Shown here: positions 11,965-23,099 of the stretch, in pieces
Layout: each line of letters opens with the position of its first letter
Numbering within the stretch: position 1 is the stretch's first letter
Assembly (NCBI RefSeq): GCF_040958095.1
Contig: NC_091215.1
Coordinates: forward strand, 32,114,534-32,178,533
Length of the DNA stretch: 64,000 nt
Direction: 5' to 3'
Source: Procambarus clarkii
Lineage: Eukaryota > Arthropoda > Malacostraca > Decapoda > Cambaridae
The notes under the pieces: model-generated
The model's database searches: none
Told to the model about the DNA's origin: nothing
The model's input: the letters and a program-made list of their open reading frames with translations, nothing else
Position numbers and translations under genes: made by a program

Positions 11965-12205
11965 CTGATAGCTGGTTGAGTGCCCTACCCACAGCTCAGG
12001 GTATAAGCCTTACCCACCAGCTTGCCCACGACCGGCTAATCACTCAACAACCAGGTACCCAATTACTGCTGGGTGAACAGTGCCAAACGATTAAGCATTT
12101 GTGCCTTGACAATCCTTCCTGGATAGGATACGAACCCAGACCAAATCGCTCGCGAGTCGAATATATTGCCACGGGTTACCAGGTTTCTACACTAGTGGAA
12201 CACAA
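11965..12205 (-). mobile_element. Degenerate SINE with shared central domain
   Basis: The complement of GGATACGAACCCAGACC near 12126 is a B-box-like GGTTCGTATCC. Beside it lies the AGGTACCCAATTACTGCTGG block of the SINE central domain. Edges are uncertain. Confidence 0.55.
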
Positions 12206-12839
12206 TGGACACAGGATCATGACTTATTTAACATCTATTAAAGTGCAATTAGGAGGCAAATATGCCATTTTCTCTGAACAAGATGTTGAGGTTTGCCCTC
12301 AGGCATGACTCCATTTATATTATAGAAACAGGTAATTCCTTAAACATTAAGGCCTCAAGACATAAGGGTAACATTTTGCATGTTAGTCTTGCAAGAGTTT
12401 GGGGCCAGAGTCCCTGTAATTCATCTTTAATTAAGAGTGATAGCTTTATCGTAATTAACCAATGTTGTGTCTAAATTGGCAATTACGTCTCGAGCTTCTC
12501 CTGTTAACTAGCTTTAAAGGTAATTTATTTTCGTCACTTTTTTCCAGGTTATTTCTGTCGTGCACTTATGTCGTAGATGATTCAAAGAATTGTTACCAAG
12601 AATTATTACAACAAAACAATTCTTTTCCCCTGGGTAGTGTTATTTTCTGAGTGCTTATGCCTCGTATGTCTAGAATATCGGTATTATTCTCAAGTTTTGC
12701 TTTGACCTTAGCCTGAGACAGCTTGGGGAAGACGTGTTGTAGACACCTGAAGGCTGCCGACTCATGAAACAGTGTCTCACAGCTGAAGATAAGGAGTCGG
12801 CTGCCTTCAATGGATGATGACTTAAGTGGAAGTGAGGAT
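12206..12839. other. Unassigned DNA
   Basis: AT-rich, with short open frames only. No family is recognised. Confidence 0.4.
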
Positions 12840-13085
12840 CAGTACTTTATGCGCTGCCTACTCGCCTCGTTGGACCTGTTGCGTTATAGCTTAACTAATC
12901 TGATGTTCTTTGTAGAACCTGTCCTTAAAGTTGTGGATGGAGGTGCCTGTCACAGCTGCTTCTCTCAGTCAACTCCACTTGTTGACCACTCGTACAGGGT
13001 ACGAGTATTTCCTTATTTTTCATCGACTCTCGTGTGTTTCCAGCTTCTATGGACTTGGAGTGAACTCCAACAACCATTTGTTTGC
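12840..13085 (-). pseudogene. L2/CR1-like LINE C-terminal remnant
   Basis: The minus strand reads GTSIHNFKDRFYKEHQIS after a broken VVNKWS..LRE segment. This is the usual end of L2/CR1 polyproteins (V.NKWN.L.....A.S...FK...D). Frameshifts separate the two pieces. Confidence 0.55.
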
Positions 13086-13159
13086 CTTCGTGTTTGTGGT
13101 GTAAACGAGGAACTTAAACTTAGGGTACAGGACACAATCAGACCTACACATAAAAGGAA

Positions 13160-13715
13160 AGCAACATGTAAAAGATATGAGAATCATTATGTCTGACGAC
13201 CTGACATTTAGTGAACATAACCGAGCAAATATCGCGGCGGCCAGGACATTGATTGGATGGATTATGAGAATGTTCAAATCCAGAGACCCCCCCCCCCCAC
13301 AGCAATGCTAATACTATTTAAATCACTGGTGCTGTCCCGTCTTGAGTACTGCTCGGTACTCACTTCTCCTTTCACAGCAGGAGAGATCTCTGAATTAGAG
13401 GGAATACAGAGAACATATACGGCACATATATACGGCACGATAAAAATATGAATTATTAGGACCGTCTCAAAGCTCTCAAAATGTTCTCTCTGGAAAGGAG
13501 ACGAGAAAGGTATCAAATAATATATACGTGGAAGATACTGGAGGGCCAGGTCCCAAATTTGCACAGTAGAATAACAACATACTGGAGTGAAAGATACGGA
13601 AGGAAATGCAGAACAGAACCATTGAGGAGCAGAGGTGCCACAGGCACAATCAGAGAGTCCACAGCTGTTCAACACCGCAAGCAATATCACCGGTGTAAAC
13701 CTTACTATTAAAGAC
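13160..13715 (+). pseudogene. LINE-J reverse transcriptase C-terminal region
   Basis: The frame MSDDLTFSEHNRANIAAART, then MLILFKSLVLSRLEYCSVLT, then FSLERRRERYQIIYTWKILE is the thumb and post-RT region of a jockey/CR1-type LINE. A run of about 13 C at 13284-13296 shifts the frame, and a stop at 13449 breaks it again. It is homologous to the minus-strand copy at 45930-46490. Confidence 0.85.
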
Positions 13716-13907
13716 TAATGTCCCGTACGTTACATCCCAATTGATAACCTGCTAGTAGACTCACCATTGAATAAATGTAATGGCATTTGGTTCCTACCGG
13801 GGCAGTTAAGATTACATCGTGTAATGCTTTTTATTGCATAAATTTAAAGAAATTGGGATTTAATTATAAATACGTAGTTACCAAGATTTGACATCTCTCT
13901 CTAGAGT
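13716..13907. other. Unassigned DNA between two LINE fragments
   Basis: AT-rich, with no recognised feature. It may include the LINE-J 3' untranslated region. Confidence 0.35.
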
Positions 13908-14235
13908 GTATTGTGAGGACTAATAATAAACAGAAGCTCCCCTATGACTCTGTAATATCCCCACTGGCCAAACTATTATGTATTAGCGATAAGACCTACC
14001 ATTAATGTATGATGACTTACTGTAAATATGTAGCTCTTGTAATAGTACTTTCTCTGTAACTAGCTGACATTGTATCTATAAGGTGTGAAGGATTGAAGAA
14101 ATTGTTTATGTAATAATCTAAGATGAGGTCTGATAAAGACCTTTTGTGCCCTCTGTAATGCTTTTGCGCTACCGCTCACAGGAGGAGTATGGGGTGCACA
14201 ATAAACTAGCCGCCTTCAGCGGCAACAATCATCAA
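13908..14235 (+). mobile_element. LINE-I 3' untranslated region, truncated copy
   Basis: From GTGAGGACTAATAATAAACA to GCGGCAACAATCATCAAATC it matches 31243-31597 almost base for base, including TAGCGATAAGACCTACCATT and GAGGTCTGATAAAGACCTTT. No coding part is present, so this is a severely 5'-truncated insertion. Confidence 0.85.
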
Positions 14236-14779
14236 ATCTCTAACTATTACATAAACAGTTATAAATCTTTGTTAATTGTTAAATGTTTTAATTAGAAGAA
14301 TTTAGGAGCATGTCGCACTATCGTGCCCCAAAAATATTTATTAAATATATTTAGTTTGAGCTCGTTTTTTATTTTTTCTTCATTCACCCACATTGTTTTT
14401 CCTCAATCCTATAGGAAGAAAAAACATGAAATTGAGGAACAACTCTATCGAACCAAATTTTAGAAACTGCAACAAATTTCAGAACTTCATTTATTTGAAA
14501 TTCTGTAGAATCACCGAGGTACAGATTTTTTTTAAAGTGTCTTTTTAGATGAAAAGTGTATTTACAAATTGCGAAGTGTGGTGAACCACAGATGAGGGAA
14601 CTGCACGTCTGTTCCCCTTGATAACGGAGTCAAGAAGCAATAATTAATATATAGCAGTCACGTCGGTAAATTCATGATAGTCATGGCAATGGTAGCGGGA
14701 TTTATGATGATAATGGAAGCGGGTTTTATAAATGGTAATGGCGGCGGGGTTTATATATGGTGATAGTAATGTGTGGTGA
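14236..14779. other. Unassigned AT-rich DNA
   Basis: No reading frame or repeat family recognised. Confidence 0.4.
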
Positions 14780-14915
14780 AGGTTATGGGGAGGAGAGTGT
14801 GATGGTGGTTGATGAAATGATGGTAGTGCTTGTGATGGTGGTTGATGAAATGATGGTAGTGCTTGTGATAGTGGTTGATGAAATGATGGTAGTGCTTGTG
14901 ATGGTGGTTGAAAAG
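14780..14915. repeat. 33-bp minisatellite, about 4 units
   Basis: GATGAAATGATGGTAGTGCT followed by TGTGATGGTGGTT repeats with few changes. Confidence 0.85.
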
Positions 14916-14935
14916 TGAGGGTATTTATGAGGCTG

Positions 14936-15049
<114 letters not shown>

Positions 15050-15050
<1 letters not shown>

Positions 15051-15340
15051 TGTTTACTAGTTGTGTTTTTGCGGGGGTTGAGCTTTGCTCTTTTGGCCCG
15101 CCTCTCAACTGTTTACTAACTACTTTTTTTTTTTTTTTCCACACCACACACACACACACACACCCCAGGAAGCAGCCCGTGACAGCTGACTAACTCCCAG
15201 GTACCTATTTACTGCTAGGTAACAGGGGCACTTAGGGTGAAAGAAACTTTGCCCATTTGTTTCTGCCTCGTGCGGGAATCGAACCCGCGCCACAGAATTA
15301 CGAGTCCTGCGCGCTATCCACCAGGCTACGAGGCCCCTAC
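15050..15340 (-). mobile_element. SINE-A, near full length
   Basis: Same organisation as the copy at 7855-8153: tRNA-like head with GGTTCGATTCC (complement about 15278-15288), central domain with CACGGGCTGCTTCCTGGG, a poly-A/CA-rich linker, and a LINE-1-type tail ending in the GT array. Confidence 0.88.
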
Positions 15341-15377
15341 GAGCCCCCCCCCCCCTGTGTGTGCATGTGTGTGTGTG

Positions 15378-15480
15378 TATTCACCTAATTGTATTCACCT
15401 AGTTGTGCTTGCGGGGGTTGAGCTCTGCTCTTTCGGCCCGCCTCTCAACTGTCAATCAACTGTTACTAACTACTAATTTT
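15378..15480 (-). mobile_element. Tail-only SINE-A/LINE-1 3' end
   Basis: The complement of CACCTAGTTGTGCTTGCGGG and TCAATCAACTG gives the shared 3' tail without head or body. The truncated copy could come from either family. Confidence 0.75.
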
Positions 15481-15499
15481 TTTCTCCCCCCCCCCCCAC

Positions 15500-15894
15500 A
15501 CACACACACCTAATTGGTCAATTTCTCTAATTGTCTAATTATTCGATTTCCCTTACAATCTTTTATGTCGTTATCATGTCTTCCCTATCTCTTCCTTCCT
15601 CCAGTGTAGCGAGGTCCAGTGCATGCGTGCGTACCTGTGACGTACACGTTTGGTTATCAGCGTGCATTCGTATTGAATGAAAAATACAATCAATTTTCCC
15701 CTCCTGGGGATTAAAAATATTAATTTTCCGACTTGACGGAAACTATATTAAACGTAAACGATCGCTAACACACGCAAATAAAACCCCCCGCCAATACCGT
15801 GAACACGGCTGCAGACACAGGTGACCGAGACACCTGCAGCATCACCTCATCCCCATCAAGCAGGTATCCCCACCCCCCTTGAGATGACTCAGCC
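15500..15894. other. Unassigned DNA
   Basis: No family recognised. A short C-run and CA tract stand at its left edge. Confidence 0.4.
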
Positions 15895-16350
15895 TCCCGA
15901 TACTCTTCTCTCATCTCCTCCACGTACCTGAGGAAGGAAGAGCCCTCCACTCATCTCCTCCACGTACCTGAGGAAGGAAGAGCCCTCCACTCATCTCCTC
16001 CACGTACCTGAGGAAGGAAGAGCCCTCCACTCATCTCCTCCACGTACCTGAGGAAGGAAGAACCCTCCACGTACCTGAGGAAGGAAGAGCCCTCCACGTA
16101 CCTGAGGAAGGAAGAGCCCTTCACGTACCTGAGGAATGAAGAGCCCTCCACTCATCTCCTCCACGTACCTGAGGAAGGAAGAGCCCTCCACGTACCTGAG
16201 GAAGGAAGAGCCCTGCACGTACCTGAGGAAGGAAGAGCCCTCCACGTACCTGAGGAAGGAAGAGCCCTCCACGTACCTGGGGAAGGAAGAGCCCTCCACG
16301 TACCTGAGGAAGGAAGAGCCCTCCACTCATCTGCTCCACGTACCTGGGGA
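15895..16350. repeat. Mixed 27/40-bp minisatellite
   Basis: The 27-bp unit GTACCTGAGGAAGGAAGAGC plus CCTCCAC alternates with a 40-bp form that gains TCATCTCCTCCAC. The long form dominates the left and the short form the right, so the array has a higher-order pattern. Confidence 0.92.
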
Positions 16351-16674
16351 AGGAAGGAGAAGTTAACATCAATATGGACTCTCTGAAGTAAAACAGTCTA
16401 TGTTTACTCAACTGATTTTTAATGTCTTAATGAACAGGGATAGACGGGTAGATGACAGTGGAGAGAAGTATACACGATATGATTGTAGCGGAGAGGAGTA
16501 GACAGGTAGTGGAAAGCGGATAGAATGACAGGAGGGAAGGAATAAACTAGAAAGTGACAGGGGAACAAAAGCATGAGTACAGGAAACGGGGGACAAAAGT
16601 ATATTTTGTACATATATCTTAGTTTGATTTCTACCATGTTTACTAATACACACTTCTTTAACTCTTCAGCACGG
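16351..16674. other. Unassigned DNA
   Basis: Purine-rich plus strand with GATAGACGGGTAGATGACAG-like loosely repeated words. No gene is recognised. Confidence 0.35.
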
Positions 16675-16945
16675 GTGAGACACGAACAAGGGGACACAGG
16701 TGGAAACTTAGTACCCAGATGAGCCACAGGGACGTTAGAAAGAATTTTTTCAGTGTCAGAGTAGTTAATAAATGGAATGCATTAGGCAGTGATATGGTGG
16801 AGGCTGACTCCATACACAGTTTCAAATGTAGATATAATAGAGCCCAGTAGGCTCAGGAATCTGTACACCAGTTGATTGACAGTTGAGAGGCGGGAGCACA
16901 GAGCCGAAGCTCAACCCCCGCAAGCACAACTAAGAGAGTACATAC
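16675..16945 (+). mobile_element. LINE-1 3' end
   Basis: Read in its best frames it encodes the L2/CR1-type end (NFFSVRVV.KWNALGSDMVEAD-like, with frameshifts), then IHSFKCRYNRAQ and a stop. The shared tail TTGACAGTTGAGAGGCGGGA through AAGCACAACTAAGAGAGTAC follows. Confidence 0.8.
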
Positions 16946-17054
16946 ATGCATACATATGTATACACATACAAATATATATTTATGTCTACTCTCACAGGGT
17001 AAGAGTAGGAGTTCCTATAGCTGCTATAGAAACTAGTGTGGTTAGGTTAGCAAC

Positions 17055-17385
17055 TTAAGATGATTAAGATGCTATAACAAGCTCAAGTTTTAGTTACATC
17101 AGATATATTACATAACTGATGTATTACATAGTCATAGTGGATACAAGTCCAATATATCAAGTGTTCCAGTATTCATATAGTATTTACAGAGTTCAGCATA
17201 CCTCAGCCCAAGAGGGCGAAAGTCAGTCAATATGGGACATTCTACAATATAATGTTCAAGGGAGTGCATGTTTTCTCTTTCACAAAGTTGACACATTGTG
17301 TACTCGACATTTGGGCTTTGGGAAAGCTGCCAGATATATCTATATCCCAGGCGTATTCTGGCCACTATAACATTACACTAAGGAG
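17055..17385 (-). pseudogene. LINE-I C-terminus with zinc knuckle
   Basis: The minus frame reads ARIRLGYRYIWQLSQSPNVE, then a C-x2-C-x8-H-x4-C cluster (CQLCERENMHSLEHYIVEC, with two histidines), then LRYAELCKYYMNTGTLDILD. This end is typical of LINEs in the I/LOA group, where a CCHC-like cluster follows RNase H. It is intact over about 78 codons but lacks everything upstream. Confidence 0.85.
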
Positions 17386-17539
17386 TTCTTGCTCTATTAG
17401 TTCCATATATGAATGTCTCCTCACGATATTGATCATTGTGTTAAATGATACAGCTTTCAGCTCTTCGTGAATTCGTTAGGTCATAAGTCAAGACATAATT
17501 AGCACATGCAATATTCTCAGAGGAATTGAAAGGGTTTAC

Positions 17540-17855
17540 CATTCAATGTGGGTGGGACTCGAACAGGGGGCAAACTGGAGGAAAGTGAGTTCGCAAATGA
17601 GCCATTCACACATCAGAAACACTTTTGTCAGTGTGAGAGTAGTGAAGGAATGAAATGTACACAGAAATAAGGTAGTAGAGCCAGACTCCGTGAACAACTC
17701 ATGTCTGTGTTCTGTAGACTCCATATATAGTTACAAATGAAAATACTATAGAAGCAGACACATGAACAAGTATTCCCAGTGTATTTAAAATTAAAAGACG
17801 AGACCAAGGAGGCGAAGCTAAACCATCCCCCTTCCCCTCCGCTAGTACAATTAGG
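17540..17855 (+). mobile_element. Diverged LINE-1 3' end
   Basis: Landmarks of the LINE-1 end appear in order but mutated: ATGAGCCATTCACACATCAG, GTCAGTGTGAGAGTAGT, GACTCCATATATAGTTACAA, and GACGAGACCAAGGAGGCGAA. It is older than the other copies. Confidence 0.6.
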
Positions 17856-17984
17856 GCGGTACTAGGGTTATGTAGTATTAGGGCAGTATGAGGATAGTAT
17901 TAGGGCAGTATTAGGGTATATGATGATGGCATCACCAGGTAGAGGCTCCCGACCCCACGGGCCTGGTAGAAGAGGGAGGGGGGG

Positions 17985-18300
17985 GGGGAGCAGGTACACT
18001 CCATCGCTAATTACCTGGACCAAACTTGCGATTCTGAACTTCCTCAACTTGCCAAGTTGTTCCTCACTGTCCTCACAGGTGCCAAGTTGTTCCTCACTGT
18101 CCTCACAGGTGCCAAGTTGCTCTTACACACCCACATGAGTCAGGTTGTACCTGACAGCACAGACAGGTGCTAAAATGACCCCGACCCCACACACAGGTGC
18201 TAAAATGACCCCGACCCCACACACAGGTGCTAAAATGACCCCGACCCCACACACAGGTGCCAAAATGACCCTGACCCCACGTACAGGTGCCAGGCAAAGT
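17985..18300. repeat. Two short minisatellites (30 bp each)
   Basis: GTGCCAAGTTGTTCCTCACT plus GTCCTCACAG occurs about 2.5 times at 18048-18120. GTGCTAAAATGACCCCGACC plus CCACACACAG occurs about 4.5 times at 18165-18295. Both contain ACAGGTGC at the junction, which suggests a common origin. Confidence 0.85.
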
Positions 18301-18590
18301 TTGTTGAACCCGTCACCGAATTCAATTTCTGATAAAGCATGTACCCTGTACCTGAGAGCGAGCCGAACACACCAGCAGTGAAGTGAGAGCACCAGGCCTC
18401 ATTATCAGGCAACAGCTGGCGACTATACGTTTAATTAGAGGCGCGCTACATGCACTCAATCACAGAACTTGAGCAGGTCTGTCAGTACACATTGCCCCAT
18501 CGTGCAGGAACACCCTGGGTCTGAGGGGAGTGTGTTAGATGACTTTACCGTCAGGTCAAGTTTGGAGACTTTGCTTCCTGGTCGTTGATG

Positions 18591-18801
18591 TGAGGTGTGA
18601 TTGAATTGAAATTGAAATTGAAATAAGTTTATTGAGGTAAAATACACACAAAGGGATGAGGTAGCTCAAGCTATTCTCACCCCGTTCAGTACATCGTGTT
18701 AATACATACATAGACACACATCACAAGCAATAAACGTATTACCAAACATTCTGAGAGATAAACATATATATTTCCTCCTTTTCACAAATATGAGGTGTGA
18801 T
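18591..18801 (-). mobile_element. LINE-T 3' end with 11-bp TSD
   Basis: TGAGGTGTGAT is present at 18591-18601 and 18791-18801. The enclosed 189 bp, on the minus strand, ends ATTTTACCTCAATAAACTTA then (TTTCAA)n. It matches 37624-37791 but extends farther on its 5' side, as expected for independent 5' truncations of one LINE. Confidence 0.85.
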
Positions 18802-19117
18802 GTTACTAATGTAAACGGTATATTTACACCAATAATAGCACCTGTCACTTCACCCCCTCACATTGTAACACCACTGTCACTTCAATATTGTAACATCTGT
18901 GCCGCCACGTTAACACAACAGGTAGAGTAAGGTTAGCAAGCGAGGCATTAGGAGCTAGACTTTATTTCCCCGTAGTCAGTGATAGGTAAGTGTTCATAGG
19001 TACTTCCTGCAACACTGGCTGCCGTTCCTGCTAACCAGACAGTTGTTTCCTTCATTACATTTATTTTAGTCTTAGACAGTCATACAATTTTGTTACATGT
19101 ATTATCTTTATTATTGA
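18802..19117. other. Unassigned DNA
   Basis: A 28-bp exact match to 20761-20788 starts at 19008 (TGCAACACTGGCTGCCGTTC plus CTGCTAAC). Otherwise nothing is recognised. Confidence 0.4.

Positions 19118-19170
<53 letters not shown>
19118..19170. repeat. TA microsatellite
   Basis: About 50 bp of TA. Confidence 0.95.
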
Positions 19171-19171
<1 letters not shown>

Positions 19172-19975
19172 CGTGTGTAAATCATGAAAAAATAAACACG
19201 TGATTAAAAATCACTCCTTCTTATATTAATACATCTTCACTCCTTCTGAAGATGTAATAATATACGAAAGTACTTAAGGAAATTCCTGTTTCAATTTTCC
19301 TCCGTGGTCTGACACTGTCATATATAGCGTTCATATATGGAGATATATATATATGAAGATATTTTGGAGAACCGAGAAAATGGAGGTTAATGGTAGATCT
19401 CAGATCGTCTTTATTATTTAATAATTGAAATAGACCTCCTGACTAGACATGACCTACAGACACTCTAGGCTGTTCTGTGGAAGACATCGACACTTACAGT
19501 AAGTTGAGACGGGTGTTTACCTCTTTCACACTGTCTAGACCTCACATTACCACCTCCCTGTCCGCCGACACCTCACTCACTGTCCATGTGTCCAGGTCCA
19601 ACTTTTTGACTAGCCCCACTGTCCCCCCCCCCCGCTCCCCCTTTCCTTCCCCCAAGCCTGGGATGTTGAGGGTACCCTGCTTGTTTTGTTTACCAACTTG
19701 GGTGAACATTACCATTTCCCGTTTGCCAATTTGTCATTATAACACATGATTAAGTACCTACACTTTATTATCTCTGGTGCTCAACTTCCGGCACCGACTC
19801 AACTTTCGGTCCGTTCTGGACTATTATCATGACAATAGTCTACTCACTATCTTCACAACTGTAACTATCTTCACCACTGTAAATATCTTCACAACTGTAA
19901 CTATCTTCAGCAATATCTTCATCACTTACCTTTTTTCACTACTCACTATCTTCACCACTGTAACCACACAGTAGA
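19171..19975. other. Unassigned DNA with a degenerate CTATCTTCACAACTGTAA repeat
   Basis: At 19845-19970 the words ACTATCTTCACAACTGTAA and AATATCTTCA recur irregularly. The rest shows no feature. Confidence 0.5.
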
Positions 19976-20175
19976 ACGCTTTCACTGTCAGAGTACTTAA
20001 TAAGTAGAATAAACTAGGAAGTGATGTGGTGGAGGCTGACTCCACACACAGTTTCAAATGTAGATATGACAGAGCCCAGTAGGCTCAGGAACCTGTACAC
20101 CAGTTGATTGACAGTTGAGAGGCGGGACCAAAGAGCCAAAGCTCAACCCCTGCAACCATAACTAGGTGAGTACAG
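19976..20175 (+). mobile_element. LINE-1 3' end
   Basis: GGAAGTGATGTGGTGGAGGC, then AGCCCAGTAGGCTCAGGAAC, then the shared tail ending ACTAGGTGAGTAC. It is truncated on its 5' side in the last coding segment. Confidence 0.82.
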
Positions 20176-20290
20176 TGGGGAAGACAACGTACGAAACTGT
20201 AACTAACTGAACTACACACGACCCCTCATCACTATAATTATCTTCACTGCGAATACTGTCATCACAATAACCATGTTCACTACCCAGGTA

Positions 20291-20386
20291 CCTTGAGGTT
20301 TACCTGGCGATGATTTCAGGACTCAACGTCCCCGCGGCCCGGTCCTCGACCAGGCCTCCTGGGGACGCTGTACCCAGATTATTGTG
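20291..20386 (-). mobile_element. SINE-C/LINE-2 tail fragment
   Basis: The complement contains GGCCTGGTCGAGGACCGGGC and a mutated GAAATCATC block. Head and body are missing. Confidence 0.75.
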
Positions 20387-20389
20387 TAA

Positions 20390-21211
20390 AAATTGGTTAC
20401 AGTAGTTGTGTCTGGACGTATTGGCAGCGGAAGCAGGTGATGAGCGTGGTGGAGGAGTTTGATGAGTGTGGCAAGTGGCTTCGAGGCGGTGTACGTGGCG
20501 GTTGGCACCTTCCTATAACGCTGGATGGCAGGTTTATGAGACGGGGCCACCACCGGTTCCTGGCACACCGGTTGCTTGCACTCGGGCGCGGTTGCAGAGT
20601 GGCAACCGGAATTTACATTTTGGGACGGTGTGAAACACTGACATAGTGGGTGTGGGAGCACAGGAGGTGTGACTTGATGTGCTTTGGGCAAGTTGAATAA
20701 ATACTGATGTAAGCAGGTAGCAGTGCTGCGCCTCACAGTGTATTTGTCGATAAGTACAGCTGCAACACTGGCTGCCGTTCCTGCTAACGGCAGGAACGGC
20801 AGCCAGGAACGCTGCTGCCTGGAGACTCGACATCAGCGAGGCACTACACGTCAAAAAATCAACACTAGCAATCAATAGCCCATTAATGCACAACTATATT
20901 CTACCCACTTCAAAACCCCGAACCAATATGGAAGCAGCAAGAGGAAGTATGGGTCAATAGGCCTTCTGCAGTTACTTCCATTCTTATGTTCTCATACCCA
21001 TTGTTTCGTGTTCTGTCTTCTGTTTGTCACCTCACCCAAAACGAGTATAAGTATGAATGTATTTTACGTGTAAACTAACTCTTTGAAAATGTAATAAGCA
21101 TTACCAAACGCGTTTAGGCGTCAGACCAGGAATAAAGAATGAATTTTGGAGAGTTACTTTATCAATTACCTTCAACAGTGAAGAAGAACGTAAGAAATAT
21201 TGAGAAGATTC

Positions 21212-21214
<3 letters not shown>
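20390..21214. other. Unassigned DNA with a strong hairpin
   Basis: Apart from the hairpin at 20769-20805, this stretch has only weak open frames with no domain recognised. Confidence 0.4.
20769..20805. repeat. 16-bp perfect GC-rich hairpin
   Basis: TGGCTGCCGTTCCTGC and GCAGGAACGGCAGCCA flank a 5-nt loop. The left arm belongs to the 28-bp segment also found at 19008-19035, but the right arm is unique to this site. Confidence 0.9.

Positions 21215-21302
<88 letters not shown>
21215..21302. repeat. TA microsatellite
   Basis: About 88 bp of TA. Confidence 0.95.
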
Positions 21303-21307
<5 letters not shown>

Positions 21308-21459
21308 GCCTAGCTGTGTTCAGATTATCCGCGTCCCTTGCTAATCTGATAGCCTCATCATTGAAGGCCTGATGTATGGTAATGACATAATATTAATACT
21401 AATATAATTTGAATATATCTTTAGAGAGAGACATATTGAGATATAACATCTGGGATATT

Positions 21460-21760
21460 GAGTTACTACACTTTCCCCTCACCACATTCCCTACCCATCA
21501 CCCCCTTCCCCACCCTTTACCACCTTCCCAACCCTCGCCATCATTTATACTAGACATCACTTTCCCTTTATCCAAGTAATATTAGTGAGGATGGAGTGTT
21601 ATATTTAACTAAATTGGATATTAATATTGTTTGCCATTTCATGAAATGGGTGGGTATGGGGATCGACCGGCTTATGATCATCTCCGGCCAAAGACTAGTC
21701 ACCCTGCAAAGTTTGGTGGAGCTACCCCAGACAATCTCGTCTCCAGCTACGAACAAACAA
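21460..21760 (-). repeat. Family E repeat with three 19-bp G-rich units
   Basis: The minus strand contains CACCAAACTTTGCAGGGTGA, then GGCAAACAATATTAATATCC, then CCATCCTCACTAATATTACT and GGATAAAGGG. About three diverged units of the GGGAAGGTGGTGAAGGGTGG kind follow. The same order occurs at 54835-55105 in front of the giant array. A third copy lacking the G-rich units lies at 23535-23735. Confidence 0.75.
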
Positions 21761-21842
21761 GTATTTTCTTGTATAAACATAGTGGTGACGTCGTCAAGCT
21801 GTATCACAACAACAGTTCCAAGCTAGTGGCAGCCTGCACAGT

Positions 21843-21962
21843 TATCTTGAGAGGTTATCTTGAGATGATTTCGGGGCTTTAGTGTCCCCGCGGCCCGGTC
21901 CTAGACCAGGCCTCCACCCCCAGGAAGTAGCCCGTGACAGCTGACTAACACCTAGGTACGTT
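21843..21962 (-). mobile_element. SINE-C fragment
   Basis: The complement shows CAGGAAGTAGCCCGTGACAG of the central domain next to the C tail (GGACCGGGCCGCGGGGACAC, then GAAATCATCTCAAGATAACC). It lacks the tRNA-like head and abuts the 31-bp array. Confidence 0.82.
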
Positions 21963-21964
21963 AT

Positions 21965-22618
21965 GTCAGTCTGGCAAAACTTTACTGCCTAGTTAAGATC
22001 ACACACAAAACTTTACTGCCTAGTTAAGATCACACGCAAAACTTTACTGCCTAGTTAAGATCACACGCAAAACTTTACTGCCTAGTTAAGATCACACGCA
22101 AAACTTTACTGCCTAGTTAAGATCACACGCAAAACTTTACTGCCTAGTTAAGATCACACGCAAAACTTTACTGCCTAGTTAAGATCACACACAAAACTTT
22201 ACTGCCTAGTTAAGATCACACACAAAACTTTACTGCCTAGGTAAGATCACACACAAAACTTTACTGCCTAGTTAAGATCACACGCAAAACTTTACTGCCT
22301 AGTTAAGATCACACGCAAAACTTTACTGCCTAGTTAAGATCACACGCAAAACTTTACTGCCTAGTTAAGATCACACGCAAAACTTTACTGCCTAGTTAAG
22401 ATCACACGCAAAACTTTACTGCCTAGTTAAGATCACACGCAAAACTTTACTGCCTAGTTAAGATCACACGCAAAACTTTACTGCCTAGTTAAGATCACAC
22501 GCAAAACTTTACTGCCTAGTTAAGATCACACGCAAAACTTTACTGCCTAGTTAAGATCACACGCAAAACTTTACTGCCTAGTTAAGATCACACGCAAAAC
22601 TTTACTGCCTAGTTAAGT
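21965..22618. repeat. 31-bp minisatellite, about 21 units
   Basis: CAAAACTTTACTGCCTAGTT plus AAGATCACACG repeats with almost no divergence. The only common variants are CACACA for CACACG and one GGTAAG. The homogeneity points to a recent expansion. No spacers exist, so it is not a CRISPR array. Confidence 0.97.
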
Positions 22619-22782
22619 AAAACTTAAAATGTTTTCCTCAGGAAGAAATGCTCAAAATATTAAAATTGGGAATATTAACAGGGTTTTGAAACTGTGTTAA
22701 AAGGTCACAACCCGCAACAAAGGCCACGAGCTGGAGGAATATGGATGGAGGAGTTAGTCGCAGACACACTAGGGTTGGAACC

Positions 22783-23076
22783 CTCGCTATGGACCAGGCG
22801 CTCAGCTGGGCGCCTGACAGCTGAGTGGACATCGCTTCGGATTCGTAGTCGTGAGGTTCCGGGTTCGATTATGGTGGAGGCGGAAACAAATGGGCAAAAT
22901 GTTTCTTTCACCCTAATGCCCATGTTACCTAGCAGTACATAGGTACCTGGGAGGTAGACAGCTGCTACGGGCTGCTTCCTGGGGGAGGGGGGGTGTAATA
23001 AAAAGGCGGCCAGGTCGAGGACCGGGCCGAGGGGAGCGCTAAGCCCCGAAATCATCTCAAGATAACCTCAAGATAA
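22783..23076 (+). mobile_element. SINE-C-like element with distinct head
   Basis: The tRNA-like head has CAGCTGAGTGG (A-box-like) and GGGTTCGATTATGG (B-box-like), with TTCGTAG in the anticodon-loop position. The shared central domain (GAAACAAATGGGCAAAATG to GGGCTGCTTCCTGGG) and the C tail follow, ending AAATCATCTCAAGATAACC. Confidence 0.85.
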
Positions 23077-23099
23077 CAAGATGGACTGCCAGTTTGTAA

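Noticed and set aside
12810..13196. 128-codon plus-strand frame as a host gene
   Set aside because: The same DNA on the minus strand matches a LINE C-terminus, and the plus frame has no recognisable features.
21965..22618. Regular 31-bp repeats resembling a CRISPR array
   Set aside because: Units are contiguous without spacers, and the surrounding DNA is eukaryotic.
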